A stretch of DNA of 64,000 nucleotides from JAWLBY01 sp041687455 (lineage in GTDB: Bacteria; Pseudomonadota; Gammaproteobacteria; Xanthomonadales; Xanthomonadaceae), in the NCBI GenBank assembly GCA_041687455.1, contig JAWLBY010000002.1:248001-312000 (forward strand). The letters are read 5' to 3'. The notes under the pieces were generated by a model. The model was not told the DNA's origin, searched no databases, and was given only the letters and a program-made list of their open reading frames with translations. Positions 43,002 to 50,810 of the stretch are shown here, in pieces (position 1 is the first letter of the stretch; every line of letters begins with the position of its first letter). Made by a program: the position numbers and the translations under genes.

Positions 43002-43844
43002 TTACTCGCCGTCGCGACCGCGCGGCTTGCCGGCGGCCGGACGCTTGGCGGCCGGACGGCGGGCCGGCTTCTTGCGCTCGCCCTCGGAGGCGTCGACGAC
43101 GACCGGATTGCCTTCGGCGTCGAGTTCGACGAACTCGTCCTCGGCGCGGCCGACGATCGGCGCCGCAGCCTTGCCTTCGAGCACCGAATCGGCGGCGGCA
43201 CGGGCATACAGTTGCACCGCGCGGATGGCGTCGTCGTTACCCGGGATCGCGTAGTCGACCCGCGCCGGATCGTAGTTGGTGTCAACCACCGCGATGACCG
43301 GAATGCCGAGCTTCTTGGCTTCCTGCACGGCGATGTTCTCGTGACCGATGTCGATCACGAACAGCGCGTCCGGCAGGCGATCCATGTTCTTGATGCCGCC
43401 CAGCGTGCCTTCCAGCTTCTCGCGCTCGCGCTGCAGGCCCAGCACTTCGTGCTTGACCAGCTTGCCGTAGGTGCCTTCGGCCTCCATCGCGTCGAGCTCC
43501 TTCAGGCGCGCGATCGACTGCTTGACGGTGCGGAAGTTGGTCAGCATGCCGCCGAGCCAGCGCTGCGAGACGAACGGCATGCCGCAGCGGATCGCCTCCT
43601 CCTTGACCGAATCACGGGCCGAACGCTTGGTGCCGACGAACAGGATCGTGCCGCGCTTCTGCGCCAGACCCGACATGAAGTTCATCGCGTCGGTGAACAG
43701 CGGCAGCGTCTTCTCGAGATTGATGATGTGGATCTTGCCGCGGGCGCCGAAAATGTACGGCGCCATCTTCGGGTTCCAGTAACGGGTCTGGTGGCCGAAA
43801 TGCACGCCAGCTTCGAGCATCTGGCGCATGGTGACCTGGGGCAT
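43002..43844 (-). CDS. rpsB: 30S ribosomal protein S2
   Basis: A 280-residue ribosomal protein. The family start MPQVTMRQMLEAGVHFGHQT is followed by RYWNPKMAPYIFGARGKIHI, LFVGTKRSARDSVKEEA, SQRWLGGMLTNFRTVKQSI, PDALFVIDIGHENIAVQEAK and YDPARVDYAIPGNDDAIRA. The C-terminus has a basic Ala/Lys/Arg-rich tail (KKPARRPAAKRPAAGKPRGR) about 35 residues longer than in E. coli S2. AAGGAA lies 7-12 nt before ATG 43844. It is divergent from map. Confidence 0.97.
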   Translation of the reverse strand: MPQVTMRQMLEAGVHFGHQTRYWNPKMAPYIFGARGKIHIINLEKTLPLFTDAMNFMSGLAQKRGTILFVGTKRSARDSVKEEAIRCGMPFVSQRWLGGMLTNFRTVKQSIARLKELDAMEAEGTYGKLVKHEVLGLQREREKLEGTLGGIKNMDRLPDALFVIDIGHENIAVQEAKKLGIPVIAVVDTNYDPARVDYAIPGNDDAIRAVQLYARAAADSVLEGKAAAPIVGRAEDEFVELDAEGNPVVVDASEGERKKPARRPAAKRPAAGKPRGRDGE

Positions 43845-44113
43845 GGGAAATTCCTTGCAAAGTGGAGCAGCCGCCCGGTGTCGTTGGGGGCGGTGTGGCT
43901 CCGGGGTTGGTCCTCCCTGCGGCTACCGTGACAGATTCCGGGCTCATCGGCCCGGAACACCCCGGCACGGCGGTTCGACGCAGGTGTGAATTCGCCGGTG
44001 ACGCCCGGCGTTGGCGAACGCGACCGGATGGGCCGGTGCGCGAAGCGCGGGAATTGTAGGAGCATCCCCGCCGCGCCGCAACCGGGGGGCAGAGGTCCGC
44101 GGGAGCGGCTGCA

Positions 44114-44184
44114 GCGACTTCAACCGCAATTCTTGTCCTGGCTGGCCGACCGAGGAGCAGGAGATCGCGGTTGAAACCGCTCAC
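44114..44184. promoter_or_regulatory. rpsB-map divergent region with a long inverted repeat
   Basis: The 382-nt gap between rpsB and map has no gene. TTCAACCGC (44119-44127) and GCGGTTGAA (44167-44175) are exact inverted copies, extending to 15 of 18 positions on each side. The arms are 39 nt apart and could form a leader hairpin in a map transcript or a pair of regulator sites. On the rpsB side, AATTTCCC-side sequence gives the ribosome-binding site AAGGAA; an S2-binding leader could lie there but cannot be confirmed by eye. Confidence 0.4.
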
Positions 44185-44226
44185 AAGGTGGGCAGCTCGG
44201 CCGCGCTATGGGATCATTCGGCGTCT

Positions 44227-45003
44227 ATGCCAATCACCATCAAGTCCGAACAGGAAATCGCCGCGATGCGGGTGGCCGGCCGTCTGGCCGCCGAAGTGCT
44301 CGAAATGATCGCACCGCATGTCAGACCCGGCGTCACCACCGAAGAACTCGACCAGATATGCCATCGGCACATCGTCGAGGTGCAGGGCGCGGTACCGGCC
44401 AACGTCGGCTACCGCGGCTTCCCGAAGACGATCTGCACGTCAGTCAACAACGTCATCTGTCATGGCATTCCGAGCCCGGGCAAGGCGTTGAAGGACGGCG
44501 ACATCGTCAACATCGACGTCACCGTCATCAAGGATGGCTGGCACGGCGACACCAGCCGGATGTTCTGCATCGGCGAGCCGTCGGTGCTTGCGCGGCGGCT
44601 GGTCGAGGTGACCCGCGAGGCGATGTACCGCGGCATCCGTGCCGTTCGTCCGGGCGCGACGCTCGGCGACATCGGCCATGCGATCCAGAGCTTCGCCGAG
44701 GGCGAGCGCTTCTCGGTGGTTCGCGAGTACTGCGGCCATGGCATCGGTCGCGTCTATCACGAGGATCCGCAGATCCTGCACTACGGCCAGCCCGGCACCG
44801 GCATGAAGCTGCAGAAGGGCATGACGTTCACGATCGAGCCGATGATCAATGCCGGCGCACGGCACACCCGGCTGCTTCCGGATGGCTGGACCGTGGTCAC
44901 CAAGGACCGCTCGCTGTCGGCGCAGTGGGAACACACCATCGCGGTCACCGACGACGGCTACGAGATCCTGACGCCGCGCGCCGACGACGCGCCGTGGTTG
45001 TGA
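44227..45003 (+). CDS. map: Methionine aminopeptidase, type I
   Basis: A 258-residue metalloenzyme that removes the start Met from nascent proteins. ITIKSEQEIAAMRVAGRLAA opens it, then ICHGIPSPGKALKDGDIVNI and DVTVIKDGWHGDTSRMF (the two metal-binding Asp), EYCGHGIGRVYHEDPQIL (metal and catalytic His) and GMTFTIEPMINAG (Glu), with the last Glu in SAQWEHTIAVT. ATG 44227 starts the conserved sequence. Upstream in-frame sequence is unrelated. It is followed by glnD after 104 nt, as in E. coli. Confidence 0.97.
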   Translation: MPITIKSEQEIAAMRVAGRLAAEVLEMIAPHVRPGVTTEELDQICHRHIVEVQGAVPANVGYRGFPKTICTSVNNVICHGIPSPGKALKDGDIVNIDVTVIKDGWHGDTSRMFCIGEPSVLARRLVEVTREAMYRGIRAVRPGATLGDIGHAIQSFAEGERFSVVREYCGHGIGRVYHEDPQILHYGQPGTGMKLQKGMTFTIEPMINAGARHTRLLPDGWTVVTKDRSLSAQWEHTIAVTDDGYEILTPRADDAPWL

Positions 45004-45107
45004 GCGCCACGCAGCCGTAACTGCACCTGTGCCGGCCGCCGCGGTGGCCGGCACCGCATCCCGGGTCGCCGCCGCTGTCGCATCAGTCAACGGGAAGTCG
45101 CACCGCC

Positions 45108-47717
45108 ATGCTCGAGACCGTCGACAGCGCACACTGGCCGGCCGAAGCGCGCCGTTTTCTCGACGCCGAACGCGCGGCCCTGACCGCCGCCTTCGATGCC
45201 GGCGAGCCGATCGAGCGGCTGTTCGCGCGTCGCCGGCTGGCGGTCGACGCAGTCTGCCGCAGCGCCTGGCAGGTGATCGCAGGCAGTCCGCCCGGTCTCG
45301 CGCTGGTCGCCACCGGCGGCTACGGGCGTGGCGAGCTGTATCCGCATTCGGATATCGATCTGCTGGTGTTCGGCGACCTGCCGGCGCAGGAAGCCGCACG
45401 AGCGTCGCTGGAGCGCTTCTTTGCCGCGTTGTGGGATATCGGCCTGGCGCCCGGCCATGCGGTGCGCAGTCCGGACTACTGCCGGCAATGTGCGACCGAA
45501 GACCTGACCGTCGCGACGTCGCTGCTCGATGCTCGGTTGCTCGCCGGCGAGGACCGGATGGGCGAGATCGATGCCGTGCTGCGTGCGCCGGAGGTGTGGC
45601 CCGCCGCGGCCTTCTTCGTCGCCAAGCGTGACGAACTGCGGCAGCGCCATGCCCGCTATGACGACACCGCGTACAACCTCGAGCCGAACCTGAAGGACGG
45701 GCCGGGCGGGTTGCGCGACCTGCACACGCTCGGCTGGATGGCGCAACGGCTGTTCGGCGCGCGCCGGCTCGGCGAATTGCGTCCGCTCGGCCTGCTCGGA
45801 GATGACGAGAGCGAAACGCTGGCGCGCGAGCACCGGGTGCTCGCGCGGCTGCGTTTCGGCCTGCACCTGGTTGCCGGACGTCGCGAGGAACGTCTGTTGT
45901 TCGAGTACCAGAAATCGCTGGCCGAACGCTTCGGGCTGCGCGACGTGCATCGCGAGAACCTTGCCGTCGAGCAGTTGATGCAAAGCTATTTCCGCAGCGC
46001 TGCGATGGTGATGCGGCTGTCCGAGCGACTGCTGCAGCGTTTCGAGGAAAGCCTCGGCGGCGAGCAGGAAGTGGTCATGCTCGACGAGCGCTTCGCATTG
46101 GCCGGCGGCTACCTGCGCCTGCGCGACACCGGGCTGCTGCAGCGCGAACCGGCGGCGGTGTTCGGATTGTTCCAGCATTGGCAGCGGCTGGCTGATTGCC
46201 GCGGCCTGCATTCGGCCACCGCGCGGGCGCTCGGTGAAGCCTTGCCGCGGATCGAGCCGTACGATGCCTGGCCGCTCGACCAGCGGCGCGAGTTCCTTGC
46301 CCTGCTGAAGCACCCGCAGGCCGCCGAGGCACTGGCGCGGATGGCGCAACTCGGCGTGCTGGCGCGCTACCTGCCGGCATTCGGCCGGGTGTCCGGCCGG
46401 ATGCAGTACGACCTGTTCCACGTCTATACCGTCGACCAGCACACGCTGGCTGTTCTGGCCAACATTGCCAGCTTTCGCGACGAGGCCTCGAAGCAGCGCT
46501 TCAGCCTCGCGTTCGAGATCTGGCCGCGGCTGCGCAAGCCGGAATTGCTGCTGCTGGCCGGGCTGTTCCACGACATCGCCAAGGGCCGCGGCGGCGACCA
46601 CTCGGTGCTCGGTGCCGACGACGCGCTCGCTTTCTGCTCCGCCCACGGGCTGTCGACCGCCGACAGCGAACTGGTGGCGTGGCTGGTGCTGCATCACCTC
46701 GACATGAGTGTGACCGCACAGCGGCAGGACATCGCCGATCCGGACGTGATCCGCCGTTTCGCGACGCTGGTCGGCGAGCGCGAGCGGCTCGATTACCTGT
46801 ACCTGCTGACCGTCGCCGACATCGCCGGCACCAGTCCGAAGTTGTGGAACGCCTGGAAGGATCGGCTGATCGCCGACCTGTACGGTGCGACGCGCTATGC
46901 GTTGCGGCGTGGTCTCGAACATCGGATGCATGCCGAGGAACGGATCCGCGAGGCGCGCGACGAAGCGCGCGAGATCCTGCATGCAGAAGGGATGGGCGAT
47001 GCGGCGATCGACCGCGTCTGGAGCGAGTTTCCCGACGAGAGCTTCCTGCGCTACCGACCGCAGCAGCTCGCCTGGCAGACCCGTGGCATCGCCGATGCGC
47101 GGCCCGGGCAGACGACCGTGCTGGTGCGACCGCATCACCGCCCCGGCGCACTCGAGGTATTCGTCCACGCGCCCGATCGCGATGGCCTGTTCGCGGCGGC
47201 GGCGGCCACGCTCGACCGGCTCGGACTGAATGTCGTCGAGGCGCGCGTGGTCACGTCGACCCGCGACATGAGCCTCGATACGTTCCAGGTGCTGGATGCC
47301 GGCACCGAGTTCGTATCGCCGCAGCGGCGCGCCGCGACGGTCGCCGAGGTGATGTCGCAGACACTGTCCCGGGACCTGCGCAAGGTGGTGCCGGTGCGGC
47401 GGGCGATGCCGCGCCAGCTTCGGCACTTCCGCGTCGCGACCCGGGTCGAGTTCGGCGAGAATGCCGCCGGTCGTACCGAGCTGAGCCTGATCTGCACCGA
47501 CCGGCCGGGCCTGCTGGCACTGGTGTCGTCGGTGTTTCGCAGCCAGCGGTTGCGTGTGATCGATGCGCGCATCGCCACCTTCGGCGAGCGCGTCGAAGAC
47601 TTCTTCCAACTGACCGACGAGGCTGATCGGCCGCTCGGTGCCGACGCGCAGGATGCCCTGCGACAGGCGCTGACCCAGGCGCTCGATCCGCCCGAACCGA
47701 ACCGGGGCAAGGCATGA
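45108..47717 (+). CDS. glnD: Bifunctional uridylyltransferase/uridylyl-removing enzyme
   Basis: An 869-residue nitrogen sensor that adds UMP to PII proteins when glutamine is low and removes it when high. The nucleotidyltransferase motif is ATGGYGRGELYPHSDIDLLV (about 66-85). The GlnE-like helical domain follows (NLEPNLKDGPGGLRDLHTL). The HD domain carries LFHDIAKGRGGDHS near residue 487 for UMP removal. Two ACT domains at the C-terminus (starting near 673 and 791: HRPGALEVFVHAPDRDGLFA and CTDRPGLLALVSSVFRS) bind glutamine. GGGAAG lies about 12 nt before ATG. Its stop overlaps the dapD start (ATGA). Confidence 0.97.
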   Translation: MLETVDSAHWPAEARRFLDAERAALTAAFDAGEPIERLFARRRLAVDAVCRSAWQVIAGSPPGLALVATGGYGRGELYPHSDIDLLVFGDLPAQEAARASLERFFAALWDIGLAPGHAVRSPDYCRQCATEDLTVATSLLDARLLAGEDRMGEIDAVLRAPEVWPAAAFFVAKRDELRQRHARYDDTAYNLEPNLKDGPGGLRDLHTLGWMAQRLFGARRLGELRPLGLLGDDESETLAREHRVLARLRFGLHLVAGRREERLLFEYQKSLAERFGLRDVHRENLAVEQLMQSYFRSAAMVMRLSERLLQRFEESLGGEQEVVMLDERFALAGGYLRLRDTGLLQREPAAVFGLFQHWQRLADCRGLHSATARALGEALPRIEPYDAWPLDQRREFLALLKHPQAAEALARMAQLGVLARYLPAFGRVSGRMQYDLFHVYTVDQHTLAVLANIASFRDEASKQRFSLAFEIWPRLRKPELLLLAGLFHDIAKGRGGDHSVLGADDALAFCSAHGLSTADSELVAWLVLHHLDMSVTAQRQDIADPDVIRRFATLVGERERLDYLYLLTVADIAGTSPKLWNAWKDRLIADLYGATRYALRRGLEHRMHAEERIREARDEAREILHAEGMGDAAIDRVWSEFPDESFLRYRPQQLAWQTRGIADARPGQTTVLVRPHHRPGALEVFVHAPDRDGLFAAAAATLDRLGLNVVEARVVTSTRDMSLDTFQVLDAGTEFVSPQRRAATVAEVMSQTLSRDLRKVVPVRRAMPRQLRHFRVATRVEFGENAAGRTELSLICTDRPGLLALVSSVFRSQRLRVIDARIATFGERVEDFFQLTDEADRPLGADAQDALRQALTQALDPPEPNRGKA

Positions 47718-48532
47718 ACGAACTGAAGGCGATCATCGAGGGCGCGTTCGAGCGGCGCGCCGAACTGTCGCCGTCGACGCAGGACGACGCATTGCGGGTC
47801 GCCATCGAGCAGGCGATGGCCGGCCTCGAGTCCGGCGAACTGCGCGTGGCCGAGCCGGGCGGCGTCGGCTGGCGCGTCAACGAATGGCTGAAGAAGGCCG
47901 TGCTGCTGTATTTCCGCCTGAACGACATGCAGGTGATGGAAGCGCAGCCGGCGCCGTTCTGGGACAAGGTGCCGGCGCGCTTCGCCGGCGCCGGCGAAGC
48001 GGAGTTCCGCGCGGTCGGTGCGCGGGTAGTGCCGGGCGCCTGGGTGCGCCGTGGCGCGCACATCGGCCGCGATGTCGTGCTGATGCCGAGCTTCGTCAAC
48101 ATCGGCGCCCACGTCGGTGCCGGCACGATGGTCGATACCTGGGCGACGGTCGGCTCCTGCGCGCAGGTCGGCGCGAACTGCCACATTTCCGGCGGTGCCG
48201 GCATCGGCGGCGTGCTGGAGCCGCTGCAGGCGGCGCCGACGATCATCGAGGACGACTGCTTCATCGGCGCGCGCTCGGAAGTGGTCGAAGGCGTCATCGT
48301 CGAACGCGGCAGCGTGATCGGCATGGGCGTGTTCCTCGGCCAGAGCACGCGGATCTACGATCGCGCCACCGGCGAGATCAGCTACGGTCGCGTGCCGGCC
48401 GGCAGCGTCGTCGTCGCCGGATCGCTGCCGGCGGCCGACGGCTCGCACAGTCTGTACTGCGCGGTGATCGTCAAGCAGGTGGATGAGAAGACCCGCAGCA
48501 AGACCTCGATCAACGAGCTGCTTCGAAGCTGA
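47714..48532 (+). CDS. dapD: Tetrahydrodipicolinate N-succinyltransferase
   Basis: A 272-residue enzyme of the succinylase branch of lysine and diaminopimelate synthesis. The N-terminal helical domain (WRVNEWLKKAVLLYFRLND) is followed by the left-handed beta-helix (AHIGRDVVLMPSFVNIGAHV, GAGTMVDTWATVGSCAQVG, CHISGGAGIGGVLEPLQAAP, FIGARSEVVEGVIVERGSVI). Length matches E. coli DapD (274). The ATG overlaps the glnD stop by 4 nt. DapE, for a later step of the pathway, is encoded two genes on. Confidence 0.97.
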   Translation: MNELKAIIEGAFERRAELSPSTQDDALRVAIEQAMAGLESGELRVAEPGGVGWRVNEWLKKAVLLYFRLNDMQVMEAQPAPFWDKVPARFAGAGEAEFRAVGARVVPGAWVRRGAHIGRDVVLMPSFVNIGAHVGAGTMVDTWATVGSCAQVGANCHISGGAGIGGVLEPLQAAPTIIEDDCFIGARSEVVEGVIVERGSVIGMGVFLGQSTRIYDRATGEISYGRVPAGSVVVAGSLPAADGSHSLYCAVIVKQVDEKTRSKTSINELLRS

Positions 48533-48555
48533 CCTGATTCCCGCGGCCAAGCCCG

Positions 48556-48561
48556 GATACT
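48556..48561 (+). promoter_or_regulatory. Candidate -10 element of the ArsC/Spx-like gene (leaderless)
   Basis: GATACT is followed by six C residues and the ATG at 48568. No purine-rich ribosome-binding site is present, so a transcript starting at the ATG itself is plausible. Confidence 0.4.
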
Positions 48562-48567
48562 CCCCCC

Positions 48568-48924
48568 ATGACCATAACGCTGTACGGCCTCGACTCCTGC
48601 GACACCTGCAAGAAGGCGCGCAACTGGCTCGCCCGGTTCGATATCGAGCATCGGTTCGTGGACTACCGCGCCCATCCGCTGCCGGCGGCGACGCTGCGCG
48701 AATGGGCCGGGCTGCTGGGCGGCTGGGACAAGCTGATCAACCGCAGCTCGACGACCTGGCGCAACCTGCCCGCGGCGCGCAAGGCGCCGGGCAGCGACCC
48801 GGAATGGACGTTGCTGCTGAAGGAATATCCGGCCCTGCTGCGCCGGCCGGTCACGGTGACCGATGACGGCGCGGTGACGGTCGGATTCAGCGACAACGCG
48901 TACAAGCTGCGTTTCCGCCGATGA
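48568..48924 (+). CDS. ArsC/Spx-family reductase (YffB-like)
   Basis: A 118-residue thioredoxin-fold protein. The N-terminal motif GLDSCDTCKKARNWL gives a CxxC-like pair (Cys-Asp-Thr-Cys) at the position of the ArsC catalytic cysteine; HRFVDYRAHPL, LINRSSTTWRNLP, LLKEYPALLRRPV and VGFSDNAYKLRF follow the YffB pattern. YffB-like proteins bind glutathione and are not proven arsenate reductases. It lies between dapD and dapE, an arrangement also seen in Xanthomonas, and overlaps dapE by 4 nt (ATGA), which suggests a tie to diaminopimelate synthesis or simple co-regulation. Confidence 0.88.
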   Translation: MTITLYGLDSCDTCKKARNWLARFDIEHRFVDYRAHPLPAATLREWAGLLGGWDKLINRSSTTWRNLPAARKAPGSDPEWTLLLKEYPALLRRPVTVTDDGAVTVGFSDNAYKLRFRR

Positions 48925-50066
48925 GCGCGCCGGCCGAGGTCGTCGCTCTGGCCTGCGAGCTGATCCGGCGCCGCTCGGTGACGCCGGACGATGCCGGTTG
49001 CCAGGAGCTGATCGCCGAACGGCTGGGTGCGGCCGGCTTCGCGATCGAACGGCTGCGGATCGGCGACGTCGACAACCTGTGGGCCACCCATGGCGAGCAC
49101 GACGCGCCGACGCTGGTGCTGCTCGGGCATACCGACGTGGTGCCACCGGGGCCGCGCGAGGCCTGGCAATCGGATCCGTTCGAACCGGTCATGCGCGACG
49201 GCATGCTGGTCGGCCGTGGTGCGGCCGACATGAAGGGCAGCGTCGCCGCCTTCGTCTGTGCCGCCGAAACCTTCGTGCGCGAGCGACCGGGCCATCGCGG
49301 CCGGATCGCGCTGTTGCTGACCTCGGACGAGGAGGGCGCCGCGATCGACGGTATTCGCGCCGTCGCCGAGCGGTTCCGCAAACGCGGCGAGCGCATCGAC
49401 GCCTGTCTGGTTGGCGAGCCGTCGTCGCGTGCGCGGCTCGCCGATCAGGTCCGGATCGGTCGGCGCGGCTCGCTGACCGGCACCGCCTCGATCCGCGGCG
49501 TGCAGGGCCACGTCGCATTCCCGGAGCTGGCCCGCAATCCGATCCATCTGGCGTTGCCGCTGTTCGACGACTGGGTGTCGCGCGACTGGGACGGCGGCAC
49601 GGTGGCCGATTTCCCGCCGACCAGCTTCCAGATCGCCAACTTCCGTGCCGGCACCGGCGCCAGCAACGTGATTCCCGGCGAAGCGGTCGTGCAGTTCAAC
49701 CTGCGCTACTCACCGTGCTGGACCTCGTCGCTGCTGATCGAAACGATCGAGGCCGACGCGCGGGCGGCCGGCATCGATGTCGTGTTCGACTGGCACCGCA
49801 GCGGTGAGCCGTTCCACACCGCCGAAGGATGGTTACGGCAGGCGGTGCGCGCGGCGGTCGTCGCCGCGACCGGCCAGGTGCCGGACGAAAACACCGGCGG
49901 TGGCACGTCGGACGGCCGCTTCATCGCACCGCTCGGCGCCGAGGTGGTCGAGCTCGGCCCGCTCAATGCGACGATCCACAAGGTCGACGAATCGATCGCA
50001 CTGGCCGAGCTGGAGCGGTTGCCGACGATCTATCGCAGCATCATCGAGCGGATGCTGCCCGGCTGA
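48921..50066 (+). CDS. dapE: Succinyl-diaminopimelate desuccinylase
   Basis: A 381-residue di-zinc amidohydrolase of lysine/diaminopimelate synthesis. LIRRRSVTPDDAGCQELIAE opens the family pattern. Metal ligands are in LLGHTDVVPPG and VGRGAADMKGSVAAFV, the catalytic Glu in LTSDEEGAAIDG and the next ligand in CLVGEPSS; the dimerisation domain includes RRGSLTGTASIRGVQGHVAF, and the last ligand region is GPLNATIHKVDESI. Its start overlaps the upstream reductase gene. It ends the map-glnD-dapD-dapE series and converges with an unrecognised minus-strand gene. Confidence 0.97.
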   Translation: MSAPAEVVALACELIRRRSVTPDDAGCQELIAERLGAAGFAIERLRIGDVDNLWATHGEHDAPTLVLLGHTDVVPPGPREAWQSDPFEPVMRDGMLVGRGAADMKGSVAAFVCAAETFVRERPGHRGRIALLLTSDEEGAAIDGIRAVAERFRKRGERIDACLVGEPSSRARLADQVRIGRRGSLTGTASIRGVQGHVAFPELARNPIHLALPLFDDWVSRDWDGGTVADFPPTSFQIANFRAGTGASNVIPGEAVVQFNLRYSPCWTSSLLIETIEADARAAGIDVVFDWHRSGEPFHTAEGWLRQAVRAAVVAATGQVPDENTGGGTSDGRFIAPLGAEVVELGPLNATIHKVDESIALAELERLPTIYRSIIERMLPG

Positions 50067-50087
50067 CCGTGCCGTCGATGCGGCCAG

Positions 50088-50507
50088 TCAGGCCGCCATC
50101 CGGATCGCCAGCACGCGCTGGTGCAGATCGCGCAACTGCGTGAAGTGATGGCCGACGTCGTCGTTGAGTGCGCGCAGGCCCGGATGGGTGGTGTCACGGG
50201 TTTCGTGATAGACGACCGCGAGCCAGGTTGCCAAGCCCTTCATCCGCAACTGCATGTTGTCGTTGCGGATGCGGGTGAAGGCGGTGTCGACCGCATCGCC
50301 CCACGGCCGGTAGGTGTCGATCTGCCTCGAGCCGTAGAAGCGCGGCAACGGGTGTTTCGCGGCGCGCTGTGCCTCGCCGTAGACGAACGCCGCGAGCAGC
50401 ATCCGGCTGTTCTCCGGCAGTTCGTTCAGTCGGCCGATGACTTCGCGCCATTGCCGCTTGAGCTGCATCAGGCGCGTCAGCGCCAACATCGTGATCAGGA
50501 TCCGCAT
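50088..50507 (-). CDS. Hypothetical helical protein
   Basis: A 139-residue protein not recognised as any family. It is rich in Arg and appears all-helical: RILITMLALTRLMQLKRQWR, VIGRLNELPENSRMLLAAF, a middle part with HPLPRFYGSRQIDTYRPWGD, and ATWLAVVYHETRDTTHPGLR before a final helix ending LHQRVLAIRMAA. No signal peptide or transmembrane helix is convincing. ATG 50507 is chosen because GAGG lies 6-9 nt upstream; ATGs at 50528 and 50567 would add up to 20 residues. Coding bias looks real compared with the antisense frame. A CRP-like site lies about 140 nt upstream. Confidence 0.55.
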   Translation of the reverse strand: MRILITMLALTRLMQLKRQWREVIGRLNELPENSRMLLAAFVYGEAQRAAKHPLPRFYGSRQIDTYRPWGDAVDTAFTRIRNDNMQLRMKGLATWLAVVYHETRDTTHPGLRALNDDVGHHFTQLRDLHQRVLAIRMAA

Positions 50508-50647
50508 GACTACCTCGCCCGAAGTCATTCTCACAGGCCCGACAGCACGCTCCCCTGCAGCGTCCATCCCTGCGCGGCCAAACTGACGTCAATCAACAAC
50601 AATCGGTCCGCGTGCGTCAGATAGTGACGTCCAGCGCGGTTGCGTAG

Positions 50648-50663
50648 TGTGATATGAATCACG
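50648..50663. promoter_or_regulatory. CRP/Clp-like binding site
   Basis: TGTGA-TATGAA-TCACG matches the CRP consensus TGTGA-N6-TCACA at nine of ten positions. It lies between the unrecognised gene (start 50507, minus) and the 3' end of parC. Lysobacterales carry Clp, a CRP homologue whose DNA binding is blocked by c-di-GMP. It would be about 140 nt upstream of the unrecognised gene. The rest of 50508-50810 shows no gene. Confidence 0.5.
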
Positions 50664-50810
50664 AATCCAACGCAAGAGACTGGTGCGGCGACGGCGGGTC
50701 AGCCACGGGTCGATGATCGTCAGGGCCGCCCGGACGGAGCGCGGCCGGGCCGCGGCCAAGCCCGGGCATGCGGTTGCCGGCCGCCCGGTCCGGCCGCCGG
50801 CGGCGATCGA

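Noticed and set aside
45087..47609. An 840-codon minus-strand open frame opposite glnD
   Set aside because: Shadow of glnD, which has all expected domains on the plus strand.
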